This document shows, piece after piece, positions 13,401-28,400 of a stretch of DNA of 64,000 nt (position 1 is its first letter; each line of letters opens with the position of its first letter). The notes beneath the pieces are model-generated. The model was not told where the DNA came from. It did no database searches and worked only from the letters and a program-made list of their open reading frames with translations. This DNA is from Pteria penguin. Lineage: Eukaryota; Mollusca; Bivalvia; Pterioida; Pteriidae. The stretch covers positions 7,577,430 to 7,641,429 of the forward strand of contig CM068581.1 in the NCBI GenBank assembly GCA_035048485.1, read 5' to 3'. The position numbers were made by a program, and so were the translations under genes.

Positions 13401-16400
13401 TACTGAGTGTATTCAATGTTTAGGGCTCTCACACCCCCTTTTGGGACTGGGGCTGGGGCCATTAGAATTGGGAAAATCGGCAGTGTTGTTCATAAAATTG
13501 AGAAAAATGTTAAGAATCAAACACATATTTGATAATTAAAAATTCTTTTATTGTAACATAACACATAACAGCAATTTCATTTCAAGACTAAGAGAAATTT
13601 AAAAATCAAGAATTCTTTTATATTTCTGAAATGGAGAAGGGATTTTTCAAGGTGTGCAGGTGGCAAGGACTATTCACAAATAGAAGCACATCTTACTGTG
13701 CCCTCTAATGTTTCTTGTTTTAAAGTTGATCTATTGGAGTACATATGCACATAAGACAATAGTGTCACTGTTATTACTGACATCCTGATCGCTCTCAGGA
13801 AGCTTCTGTTGATTAAACAAAATATTGATTCTAACACAGTTATCTGGAAATAGGCTTTTTCTGATAATGATTTATATTGTGCGACACTTTCCTTACCTAA
13901 AATCAAATCATAGATTCAAAAGTTCACACGATCAATCTGTAGATCTTCATCAACAATAATAGGCTAGAATTTTTTGGGATAATTCTTAAACTACGTATAA
14001 TCAATATAAAAAATAAATCAGACATACACTGTTAAATGGGAATATAATCGCTCAAACACAGCTAATTGATCCATGATAATACCAAAAACGGGAAAAAAAA
14101 AACCAAACAAGGGAAACTACTAGGACAAATTCAAATCATGGTCATCAAAATGCTTACTTATATTGGTATAATGCACAATTAAATTATCTTTGAACAGTAT
14201 ATAAACATTGATCGTTTGATATATCATACTTTTTTTAAACTGAAAATGTTTTCTTGATTTTAATTTGAATTTTTCTCTTGGCAAAATTGGGAAAAGTTAA
14301 AGGGAAATCGGGAAAAAGAGATACTTTTTACATTGGGCTGATATTCGCCCCAAAATAGGCAGACTGAGAGCCATGATGCTCCAAAACTGCATCCAATATT
14401 ATTCAAATGTACCACAACATAAATGGACTTTATTTAATTCTAAATATTTTGGTAAAATTTTAATTGTATTATTGAGCAACACTGATTTTGCGAGAATAGA
14501 TAAAGTGCTGGTGAATGTACAGCATATATACATATGTTGTTTTATGTTATAGGCAAATGAACATGGCTGGCAACTTCAGTCTATTAACACAGTTTTAAAA
14601 TCAAGTTAACGTGGAAATATGCGCTAATGCAAATTTCACTTTAATATGACATTATTTTCATAGAGTTAAGTTTATACTGAAGTGCATGTAAAATTGGTTT
14701 AATAAAAAAGTTGAGTTCCTACCTGTCCCTATTATTCCCAGACTCATTATGGCAATTTGGTGTCGATATGAAGTAGGGCACCGTTCGAGACTCCAGTTCC
14801 TTCAAAACAGACATTTCTAATACAAGAAAACTGGTTTTATGATAAATAAATTTCAGCATTTGTTACAATCATCTTTACATAAGGCCAGTATTAAGTGATG
14901 GAGAAAATCAAAGTACAGAGAAAAAAAGACAATGTACACAGGAAAACTTTTCTACCTGCTTCATCCTCAATATGCTTCAAGCCATTAAGAAAGTATTACA
15001 TGTACTTTAGAAACATAGAAACCTTTCTCACATATTCGCCATGAGATTGTGAAAATGTTAAAATTTTAATGATGATAGCTGTTGTAAAATGTTTCATGGC
15101 AAAATTCACCTCAAAGTATTTAACAATGTAATCTAAACATAATGTCAGAAACAATAAAAACAGGAATTTCATTTCCAAACTTATTGTTAAAAAATGTTAA
15201 ATGTTAAAAATGTTAGAAGTGAGAAATGATAGCATATACTTTTCAAATCTATTTTGTGGTAACTACTCACTACAATATCCAAAGAAAGAATGTATTGCAG
15301 GAATATAGAGGATTTAAATTTTAGACAGGATTTTCCTATGAAAAATAATTTTGAGGTAAACATCATCCATGCTATAATATTATACAGAATGATTCAGATC
15401 AATTTGAAAAGAGATGCACACAAGTCTGTCAGAGGCATAGCGTCTAGAACTAGCAGTACCTTCGGTACTTTGACATCATCAAACATTAATAATGTAATCT
15501 ACATGTACACATGTATATGTAAATAGAATTGAATTAATATTTGCCATAATTTGCAGTTACATCAAGCAAATATTACTTAATTTTATGTTGCTAACGTTCC
15601 TATAAGAAACTTGTCTAATTTGCCACAGTTCTCACCAAATATAGCTCAAGATGTTTACATAGTAAAGTCTCAAAATTTAAGTTTTTTTTCCATATTTTTA
15701 AAATTGGGATCAATATTTGGAGAACTCTTTAAAAACAGTAAGGACAAATCAAACTAAAGATTTGGAAAATACTAACTTGAATGTTTATCGTAATATATTT
15801 ATTAAAATTTTTTCAGGAAATTTCACTTGGGAGTGGACATAAGCAGACAGTAACAGAGAAATAAAAGCTTCAGTCAGTGCAATTATATGAGTAACAGCTT
15901 CCTATAGAAAAACGTCAAAATTCACAGTGTTCCCAAAATTAGAAATATACATGCCCCTCTATATCTATATTTACGTGTATCAAATATATTACTATTTCAG
16001 TACATGAATGTAACATTGCATACATAAGTAGCAAATTGTGAAATTATCTCTACAGAATCCTACCTGACATATTTCTGTGATGGTGTCATCAAACACTCCC
16101 CCTGCATCATCAGCTCCCTCTCCTATCAGTTTGACTTTCCATGCTCGGGCTGGTAGTCGCATGTCCTCTGCTCTAAGCTTGACAACTTGTTGGCCTATCT
16201 GGCTTATTACAGGCTTACATTTCTTACCTCTGAAATATATCTAAAATATATTGTATCTGAAAGCAGAATTTTTTTTTCAAATATGTGAAATTAGCCAATA
16301 AATATGGCATATTATTGGTAAACATTCAAGTAATAGTTATTATATTACCTAGTGGATAATCTCTTGACTGTTATCTCTGGACCAAAGTTCTTGCCTTGAA

Positions 16401-19400
16401 CCATAGTTTTTCCAATGGCTCGAACCATTGGCAAAGTAAATACTCTTGGAGAGAGCAAATGGCGTAGTCTACCATCTAGAAGTCCAGACATTCCAGACTC
16501 AAACAAGGTTAATTCATTCTGAAAAATGAATTATCGACTTTGAATTCCATATCCATTAATAATTAAGAATAACTATTACCTTCACATTCTGGTTGCACAT
16601 TTATCAAGATGGATCCAAGTGTGAGCATGCAAATGATAAGGTTTAATTTTAAAAATGATTAAATTTCTGTATTTACTTATAATGTCAGCTTATTACTCTA
16701 TACTACTCGTGAATTAACACTTTGATATACCAAGTTAGATGCAAGGGGTAAGAGTCTCCATGAGGAGTAGACCAGGTCTGAGAAGTGATGCAGCAGCTTC
16801 AGCCTTCCTTGTATGTCTTCCATATTACAGTCTCTCAGTGTTGAGTACTGAGGAGGGACAGAATCAGGTATACCAAGCTGTAGGGGAATAGGAATACCAG
16901 GAACTCGTCGTGGTGGAGACTGAGCCGTCCATGCAGCACTATGTGTACGACCAGCTGAAATCTAATTCAATTTTTTTTTCTTAAAGTTTTTCAAAATTCT
17001 AAACAGCCATTCTCATAAATCTGAAATACTTTGTTTATTTTACAATAATTTAAAACAAGATTTATGGTTTTTTGAATGCTCACCTGAAAATTTCTTTTGT
17101 TCTGTTCATTTGATTCTTGTTTTATGTCATACCAATGTTACTTGGTGACAACATTTGCCCAATGTAATGCACATAAATACAGATGTTTGCAACAAATCCA
17201 TCTGAAGCATTGAGAGATCTTTTATGTGCCAGGTCTACCATGGCAAGGGACATTCTGATACAAAAGATAACAATGAGCCATTGACAGGTCTCCAACCCAG
17301 GACTTCTCAGTCATAAGCAAAACACATATCCTTATGCTGGCTTGAGAATTGTTATGCACTGTCCGATATGATACAAATACACTATAGGTAACAAAATTTT
17401 ATTGTTTAAATTTTTCAAAATTATCAACAGCCACTTTCATAAACCTGAAATATTTTTTCATTTACAATTACTATACTCACTCCTACAATTCTGAAAGAGC
17501 GTTGTATGCTCTTTCTAATGTGCATCCAGTTTTCTTCCATAAACAGCAGTAATTATTAGACAGTTTGAAGTTAAGTTAAAGATTTCTACATGTTAAATAT
17601 ATCTATGGTAATTTCAGTCATTCAGCCCTGACCAGAAGCCTGTCCAAGGGGTCATAAAATACACAGTTTTGGTAAAGAATTCCATGTTCTTCATTTTCAA
17701 TAGGAGACCTGTACCTATCATACAGGTTAATCTTATATAACCTTAAAAGCTCACCCAGAAACCTGAACCACTGCCCTAGGTCATAAAATATACACCGACT
17801 ACAATTGTATTAAATACTGAGATGTGAAAATTCCTGTTCATTATGCATATCGTCATAATGTGATCTTTCTTTGTACCAAATTTCATCAAAATCTACTGAA
17901 GGGTTTAGGAGGAGTTGCAAAGAGAAGGTATTTTGCATAGAGAAATCTAAATCCAAGGGCCAAAACTCCTGTAAATTGTTTTGTACAGCATTCCCATTTA
18001 AATATGCACATCTTCATATGGTGTTCTTTCATTGTACCAAGTTTCATAAAAAATCCACCTAGGGTTTAGGAGGGGTTGCAAAGACAAGAAAGGGGGAAAT
18101 ACGGACAGACAGATGAACAACTTCAGTATAGCACAATATGCCCACATTTTATGCAGGCATAAAAAAATGTTGAAAAAGTTCAATTTCCAAGATATCACTA
18201 GATGTCAGACAATAGGTCACCTGATAGTTGCAAGATGTGGCCCATTTTTGATAACAGGATCATAGTTCCTTGTGATGTGTATACTTGCACTTTTGATACA
18301 CTGATCGACTGGCAAGATTCAGAGCATATATTTGCGTTAAAGCATCTCGTGGATGCAAGCAAATATGTGGATGATTCAGACTACACATAAAGAGAAATCT
18401 TCAAATCTGACATAAATCGTAGAAAAGTTTGTGTAATCAGTGTTCTACAATTTTCTTTATTATCCACTCACCCATCACTGAGTTATAGGAAAAAATCTAT
18501 TCACCCAATCAAAAGATTAATTCAACCTGTCCAACTTAAACTAAAGTATGTTTGTAAAACATTTGCCCCTGCATGGGCTTAATTCATAGCAGCAACAAAC
18601 CTTTCCTAAATTAAAGTTTCATGGGCCATAGCTCCTATAAATATTAACAATAGTATATTATTGCTTTGACATATTGACCCTCAAATCTATAGGCCTCCTT
18701 CCCTTTTAATCAGATATTAAATAAGCTGTTTAAAGAACTTATTTAAAGAACCTATTAAATATGTGAAACATGATCAAATTTTGAAGAGCATTTAATGATA
18801 TATGATAATACCACCTGGAAACCAATAATTTAAGTCTTTTCAGCCGTTACCTCGTCTTTTGACCCTGAAAGCCCAAAATTCATAGGGTTCTTCCTCTATT
18901 AATAAGAAAGCATATATCCAAATTTGGTTTGAATTTGATGAAAGTTACTTAAATTATCGACTAAAAACCAATAGTAACAGTCTATTTTCATCAGCTGTGA
19001 CCTTGACCTTTAATCTTTTCACCCTGAAATCAAAAGGTTCTTCCTCTTGATAAGTAAGCATATATCAAAATTTGCTTTGAATGTGATGAAAGGTACCTGA
19101 GTTATCATCTGGAAACAATAATTACAGTATATTTTCATCTGCTGTGACCTTGACCTTTGACCTTTTCACCCCAAAATCAAAAGGGTTCTTTCTCTCTTGA
19201 TAAGTAAGTATATATCCAAATTTGGTTTGAAACTGATGATAGGTACTTGAGTTATCATTTGGAAACTAATAATTACAGTCTATTTTCATCAGCTGTGATC
19301 TTGAACTTTGACCTTTTGACCCTAAAATCAATAGGGTACTTCCTCTCTTAATAATTAAGCATATATCCAAATTCGTTTTGAATATGATAAAAGGTGCTTG

Positions 19401-22400
19401 AGTTATCATCTGGAAACCAATATTAACGGTATATTTTCATCAGCTGTGACCTTAAACTTTGGACCCCAAAATCCTCTCTTGATAAGTAAGTATATATCCA
19501 AATTTGGTTTGAATATGATGAAAGGTACAAAAAATGTAGACAGGAATGAGAGATTATGGCTAGTTTTTCATTGATAAGAATAATTATTATTATCTAATAA
19601 TATATCATGGACAATATAAATGAAGACTTACTTGTTTAATGTTTTTTCCTGCCAGTCCTGGTACAAGCTGAGGCTCTCTGACAGGGGAGTTAGTATGACC
19701 TATCCCCAGCTGACCTTCAGAGTTATTACCCCAACCCCACACATCTCCACCACTGGTTAGGACTAAGGTATGTTCAGCACCACATGAGATGTCTGTGATA
19801 TAATAGCCAGAAAGTGAAGGCACGTCTTGGGGACGAGTATTACCACCTCTACGTGCATCTGACTGCCCTATGAGACGATCTGTTAACACAAAAATAATCT
19901 ACATATTATGTTGAAGGATAAGGTTAAACAAGGATGTTCATATTTTTAGTTTCAAATTTCCACATTATTTCACTTATACAGCAGCAGCACCTGTCCAGTG
20001 TTTTGCCACATTATTTTACCCACACAACAAAAAATCCTGTAGCAATGTGGGATCTTTAACATGTCAGATATAAAGCAGGCTTGCTCAAGTCTCTATGTTG
20101 TGTTTTCATTAATAATTATTTGCTATTCTCGGTTCCCTGTAATACTTTTGATATTGTTTTAGAGAATGCAGTATGACAACGAGCAGAATTTCATATAAGG
20201 GGCATTATGAACAATTACCTTAGAAAACTCAAAACCAATAGCAAGGATTGAATGGTTACCATATTTTGTCAGATTAAAATCCTGTGTGATAACACTGAAC
20301 TAACCTGTTTCTTGTTCATGTTTTATATTATTCAATTCTATTAGACCTTTTTGTTCTACTTTGAATAATGTAATCTCAATAGTCTTATTCACTGCATTTC
20401 AACAAATGCTGGATAGAAATATTTTCATTATTTCTAGTAATTTCATTTTCAAAATTTGTAAATCATCCTTGATCTATTAAACTTTATAGCTGCATGGTCA
20501 TAATATCTGCAATACAAGCATCTATTTTTCTAGCATCTTATTTAGTTTTTGAAAATGATCTATTATTTATGACTCTATGACCTTTGGTCGCTGCAATAAT
20601 TATTGTAAATAGCCACTAGGTCAACAATACTTACGCAGTAAGGAATCATGGGACAAGACTATGGAAGAAGAAGAAACTAAATCTGCAGAGGAGTTATTTA
20701 CACCACTGCATTGCAAAGCAAACAAGACTTGATTTGAAACTCAAGGACAGTTTAATACGAAAGTCCTCCTTGAAAGCTTTTAAGTAAAAGTATGAACTAC
20801 TTCTGAATTCTTCAGAAATCTATTGCAGTACTTTTCAGCTACAGAAGAACATATTTTGCCTTTTGACTTAAATGTTTTATTTCATAAATTGAGTCTGTAA
20901 ATCTAAGAAGGTGTCTTAAAATTACAGATAAGATATCATGCAGGCAATTTTTGGAACTGCTATCTTCAAATATTCATAACTCTGACAATGAGCATATATT
21001 TATAAATAACAGGATTTTGAGAGAAACCGTCTTAAAGGAAGGGCATTTGATGATTTAGAGACATGTGTTTGCAAGATCTATCCACAGTAATTCATCACTA
21101 ATTAATATCATTCGAGTCATTCTGCTTTAATAAATACCAAATACGATAATTAATCAAATTATGATCTTTGAATTCGCTACTGGAGACAAGATGACAAACG
21201 GACAGAATGCCATAAAAACAGAATGGAATTTTACACTTATTTGGATAAAAGTATGTACATCTGGATTGAAAAAAAAATTTAAATGCTCAGCCTGTGATTG
21301 TGTGGGATATCATGATAGACGACTTACTGAACCTATTCAAATCTAATAACATGTGAAAGGGATCATAAGTTCACATCTACACTAACATTTGTAGAGGATC
21401 ATATATTCATGAAATCTTCTAGAAGATGATGAATTTGTGAAAAATTATGCCTCCATTGGCAGCTTTTTTATATGCCCATCATAGATGTATAATGGTATGG
21501 TGCAGAGCATCTGTATATCTATTTATCTCTGTGTCTGTCTGTCCACTGAACTTGTCAACATGATACAGACCATATTCTTTGGGCTAAGACAATCAAGCTT
21601 TTTTATACATACTACTGATGTGAAGAAGGTGATGCATATTGTTTTTCAAGGTTAAAGTAACAAACACTGAACATTGATGATAAACCTTGAAAACCAGATA
21701 CAGACAGAAATGCTTAGGCTACAAGCATCAAACTTGGTGTCAAACTATATACACATATTTCTTACAAAAGGAGGATGATACTGTCTTTTTTTCAAGGTCA
21801 TATGTCAGCGATCAATGTTGTATGCTAAACATTGTTGATGCTGCTTGTAAATAAGATACAGACAGAACTGCTTAGGCTAGGACTGTAAAAGTTTAGTACT
21901 AATAGTATTAATGTTGAAAGAATGACATTTTCAATTTTTCAAAACAGGGGTCAGTGTTGATGAACTTTATAAGCACAATACACACCAAAGCATTTGGGCT
22001 AGGAATGCCAAAGTCAGTACATGTAAATATAAATTTTATGACAAGAAAGATCAAGGTTACATGCTAAACAATGTTGATGAACATTTTAAGCATGATACAG
22101 ACCAAACCATTTGGGCTAGGATTCTCTAACTTGCTACACATACTTCTGATTGATGCTGAGCGGATAAGGTCAAGGGTCAAAGGTCAAAGTCATATGCTCA
22201 ACATTTTTGATAAACCTTGTAAACACAACATAGAAAGAACCATTTGAACTTGGATTACCAAATTTGGTACACAAACACCAATTGCTTACCACAAATCAAG
22301 GATCAAAAGTCAAGGTCAAAGACATAACATTGTTGATAAAATGTACCATGTAAGCAGTAAACAAACAAAATCAGTATTTCAGAAATTTGTTTTTAGTTAG

Positions 22401-25400
22401 TTTGCAATTGGCAAGTGAAACTCAGTGTGTATATTAGCTTTGAGGTATTACAGATGAAGTTAAACTTTTGTCGTAAATGACTGATTTTTACAGGTGTTAT
22501 TGCCCTTTTGTAAGTTGACCAGTCTATGGTAGTAATGTAAACCAGAATACTAGAAGTTAAAGTTTATTTGCAACTGACCACTTTTTAAAAGTTTATAACC
22601 CTTTCTAAGTACATGTATTATCTTTTGCCTTTTGTAGAATGTTGCTAACGTGAAATTAAGCAACAAGCATATTTTACAACATAGGCCATTGCTCTTATTT
22701 GGTATCCAGATCAAGGTCACAAGATCAACAGATCCACTTTGTAACACTTCACTTCACATAAAGTTGTTCAGTCTATGGTGGTAGTGTAAACCAAAATATT
22801 TGAAGAGACTACCAATCATTGACAGACACATTGGCCTATCTCCCAATCATTGACAGATACACTGGCCTATCTGCCAAACATTGACAGATACATTGGCCTA
22901 TCTGCCAAACATTGACAGATACACTTGCCTATCTCCCTAACATTGACAGATACACTGGCCGATCTCCCACTGGCCTATCTCCCAATCATTGACAAATACA
23001 CTGGCCTATCTCCAAATCATTAACAGATACACTGGACTATCTCCCCATCATTGACAGATACACTGGCCTATCTCCTTATCATTGATAGATACACTGGCCT
23101 ATTAATCACTGATAGATACACTGGCCTATCTTCCAATCATTAACAGATACAGTTGGCCTATCTCCCCATCATTGAGAGATACACTGGCCTATCTCCTAAT
23201 CACTGACAGAAACACTGGCCTATCTCCCAATCACTGACAGATGTATTGGTCTATTTCCTAATCATTGACAGATACACTGGTCTATCTCCCAATCATTGAC
23301 AGATACACTGGCCTATCTCCCAATCATTGACAGATACTCTGGCCTATCTTGCAATCACTGACAGATACATTGGCCTATCTCCCCATTATTGACAGATACA
23401 CTGGCCTATCTCCCAATCATTGACAGATACTCTGGCCTATCTCTTAATCAATGACAGATACATTGGCCTATCTCCCAATCATTGACAGATTATCTGGCCT
23501 ATCTCCCAATCATTTACAGGGCCTATTTCCTAATCATTGACAGATACACTGGCCTATCTCTTAATTATTGACAGATACACTGGCCTATCTTCCAATCATT
23601 GACAGATACAATGGCCTATCTTCCCTCATTTTTTGATTATGTGCTAAGCTTTGCTACCTATCCCACAAACAGAGAACAATATATGTCTGATTCCTATATC
23701 TGGTGGCAAAAATTCTAAATCCATTCATCTTTAATATGAGGACATAGGAATGACTAATAGGTTATATTTGAGGACAATACTTCAACTAATCTGAAAGATA
23801 TTAAAGTGTGCTATATATAACAATTTTAATGAGGACAATAACCTACTATGTTTTCTTCACACTTCCATACTATCAATGCTGTGAAATTCTTTATTTTCGA
23901 GAGTTCAAATTTTCATGGTTTTACCAAAAAATAAAGGTACATAATTTCATAAGCAGTGCCTCCAATTATAAACCAAAAATTAAGTTATTTACAAAATGAC
24001 AATGGTCTCATTATAACCTGGTCTAGATTAGTATTTATTCAACAATAATTTGACTGTACTGGTTATGCCTCATGACACCTGCAATTAATTAAATTCCAGC
24101 TTTAAAATTATGACTGTACCAGTAACCTGCAGGAATAAACTTTAATGGCAAATTGGGGTATGTAAGTTTAACTGTAACTACAACTAGAACAGTCCTGATG
24201 GGACAAATATCCCCCATGGATAACTTTTTTGATCAATTCCTTTCATAATATACAGACATTCACTAGTTTAAATCCATTCTGAGCTTTCTTTTTAATTGCA
24301 GACACACACTGAAAAGTATTTGCAAAGTTTCATGGAAATGAAGCCCTTCTCCCCTCCCTCCAAAAACTTAATTGTTTCATAACAAAAAGTTACTGAGGGA
24401 TTTGTCACCTGTATACACACCATAACAGAATATGAATTAAGTGGGACATGTCAGGATTTGAATTGAACCTTTCAGAATGCTGTTATCCACCTCTTATTTC
24501 ACTTTAAAACTGTGTAAGATGTTTACATAAAAAATGTCAATGAAAAGTAAACTTATGATTTGCTCGAGTCAAATAAATTGGAATGTTGTCTGGAATCCTG
24601 TCAGGAGGATATTTCAGTCATGGGAGAGGATGGATCTTCACAAGGAGATAGAATAAGACCTTATGAGGAAAGCCATAGCCTTCTGGAAGCTGTCAGGTTC
24701 CCAACCATCATTTCTACAAGGACCACCATTAACATCAGAACTTGGAACTGGGAAATCAGTGCGAGTAGCAGCTGAGATGAGAAACATCAATCTCACCATC
24801 CTAGAAATCAGTGAGCTAAGATGGACAAGTTTGGGTCAGAAGAAACTTTCAGCATGAGAATTGCTGCTGTTTTCAGGACACGAGGAAGATGAATCTCCAC
24901 ATATTCAGGGAGTGGCTTTGATGATGTCTAGAATTGTATAAGGAGCCCTCACAAGATGGGAAGCACACAGAATTAGTGCTTCTCCCTGTGTGCTAATTCA
25001 TGACCACACTCATACTAAATATATAACCTCTAACAACAACAAAGCACAACACATCCTCATTACCATTTATTTGATTAACAACCACTTAAATTTTGTATCA
25101 CAATTATTGCTGATAGTACGCCTAATCTATCTATAATGACCGATCAGCACTTTCAAATGTGCTAAATCATGACTGCGCCAATGACTTGCCAACCCAATTT
25201 TTTTTTACCATTCAGTGCCAAAATATGATTGTGCTTATATATGTATACACACAAGTCTTAAATATCTCCCTACCCAATCCTTCATGGTAGTGAATCTGTG
25301 TGTGAAATATAGCCTTTTCCCTAGTGCTCTTGGTGAGATCTATCTATCTGCTAAAACAAATAGCTGTTTCAAGGTCAATGTTCAAGGTCTAGATTAGTAG

Positions 25401-28400
25401 GTCAAATGTAACAAAATGTAATACTTGTCATTGTAACCGTGTGTGTAAACTATGAGATGCCTAGCTCTTGTACTGTAAAAGATATCTGCTTTAAGAACAT
25501 CTTCACCAAATAACTATTTCTAGGTCAAATTTTGAGGTCAAGTTAAATAGGATCTAATTACTTGGTAACAAAACGTAGTACTTGTTATGGTAAATGAGTG
25601 CATGAAAAAATGAAAGCTCCATACTTAAACTTCTAAGATAATTCTGCCTTCAATACCTCTTAAGTAAATAATCATAAAGTCCAAGTTCACTGGATTAAAC
25701 ATCTTGGTATCAATAAGTATAGTACTTGCTCTGGTGATTGTGTGTGAAATATAGAAGCCCTATCCCTTATAATATAAAAGAAGTCTGCTGTCAGAACTTC
25801 TTAACAGGAAAGACAGACAAAGAGACAGACACACGAGCAGGGTGATTCCTATATATCCTATGTATTTTATAGTAATTATGTTATTTTTACATTTTTACCT
25901 TGTCCCCATGTGTAAACTTTGCCATCTTCTGTCAGAGCAACGCTGAATTGTGTACCACAAGCTACTGCCTTTATACAAACTCCTTGTAAGCTTTCAATAC
26001 ATGTTGGTGAGTTTTTGCCGGAAGTGTTGCCCAAACCTAGTTTTCCATAGTCACCATCACCAAAGGCCCATACAGTGCAACCATCAGCAGACACACACAC
26101 GGTATGATTCAGACCACAGGCAACCTACGTTGAACACAGTAAGCATTGAAATTCAATTAAATATGGCCATTCTGCTAACATATACTCTGAAGAAAATACT
26201 TTACATTAAGGTTAACAGGTTCTACTTCTAATGTCCAGTGATGATTCAGAAATCCACCAAACCGAGTGTAAATTTCACATTGTCTATGCCGAGGGTTGCT
26301 GAGGTATGGACTAGTTAACTTGACACGAGGGTTTGTGGAATTCTCATTCATCATCGGACATTAAGCGTTGATTGTTTTTCTCCCATTGATTAATTTTTGC
26401 CTTAAAATTGTCATTTTCCCTTGCATTATTTTGGAAAATGAACAAAAATTAGGTCCCCTGACATTAATGTAAATTACTGTAATATATATGCACAACCATT
26501 GTAATTGCCGGAGATAAAGCTTTCAAGACCTATGTATTTTATTTCTGTATAAAGTACAATGATTGGTGACGTCATAACGCCCCATATTTGACCCACTTTT
26601 CAACACAGAAAGCAATGTTTGGTAGACTTTTGATCGTTAAGCTTAGCACGTCATAATGAAAGGTTCCACATTTCCAACCTTGTGTGACGTCTTTAAAGTC
26701 ATATTTTGCGCTAAAGTGCTTGACATTTGACGAAAGTATGTCATTCTGGATAAACGTTACGTTGTCATGGGACACCGGCTGTTTCTTTCAATTTATAAAT
26801 TCCCTCCCGAATGATTTAATGATGCAGTTTATAAACAGGAAATGTAAGTTTCCAGTATGATATTTTGGCGTTAAAAGCGCATATATATAGAATAAGTGTC
26901 TTATTTTGTGTTTTCATGCAGGAATAAAGTACAATGTCTAATGCATTTATGAGAAATAATGGGCTAACGCGCATTATATCTAATAAATGAATCAGACATT
27001 GTACTTTATTCTTGCATGAAAACACAAAATAAGACACTTGTTCTATATGTAACGTAACATATGCTGTGTAATGTAACATAATGTATGCTGTGTTTACTTA
27101 TAATGTCATAATGAAAAAAAGCGTGAAATAGGTTGTGTAGCTTGTCATCCACCCCGTGTTATTGACAGGCTGATCACTTCACACCTCTTGTAAGGATATC
27201 TCTCTGAATACGAAAGAAAATTTTATCAATGGTTTAAGAATATTCTCTTTTTAAACTTCATTGTAAAGTTCAAGAAATATCATTGTAATTCAAAGTCTGG
27301 CATCCACTCAAACAATTTTATATGTGTACAATACTGAAACAATTTAACTACAATCAATAACTGTAACACACTGTACAGTATACCTCAGCTATAACACACT
27401 GTACAGTATATCTCAGCTATAACACATTGTACACTATATCTCAGCTAAAAGTACATTGCACAGTCAGTATATCTAAGCTATAACACATGGTACAATCAGT
27501 ATTTCTCAATTTAAACACATTGTACAGTATATCATGTCTCAGCTATGACACATTGTACAGTATATCTCAGCTATAACACATTGTAAAATATATCTCCGCT
27601 ACAACACACTGTACAGTCAGTATATCCCAGCTATAACACATTGTACAGTACATCTCAGCTGTAATACATTGTACAGTATATCTCAACTATAACACAGTGT
27701 ACAGTCAGTATATCTCAGCTATAACACACTGTATAGTATATCTCAGTTGTAACACACTGTACAATATATCTCAGCTATAACATATTGTACAGTATATCTC
27801 AGCTGTAACACATTGTACAGTATGTCTCAGCTATAACGGATTGTACTATTTCAGCTGTAATACATTGTACAGTATATCTCAGCTATTACACAGTGTAAGT
27901 CAGTATATCTCAGCTATAACACACTGTATAGTATATCTCAGCTATAACACATTGTACAGTATAACTCAGCTATAACACATTGTACAGTATATCTCAGCTA
28001 TAACACATTGTACAGTATATCTCAGCTATAACACATTGTACACTATATCTCAGCTATAACACACTGTACAGTATATCTCAGCTATAACACACTGTACAGT
28101 ATATCTCAGCTAAAATACAATAATATCATTATTTCCACGTTGACCATATAATGCATATACAAACACACAGAGCAAAATTTGGTCGATTTAAGAAATGACT
28201 GTAAAAAAAATTTCTATCTATCGATGTATAGACATAAGCCGATGCACATTAGAGATTTTTCAAAATAAAACTTTTTTTAAGAACAATAACATCTTTCATT
28301 TGAAACTGATAAATCAAAATTTTGTGCATCAATTTTACGTTAGCCAATCAGAATCGCAATCTGATAGCGACCAAGAGACAGTATATATTATGAAATAGAC

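Noticed and set aside
22806..23622. CRISPR-like regular 31-bp repeats
   Set aside because: Units abut directly with no unique spacers, there is no cas gene, and the context is an animal intron.
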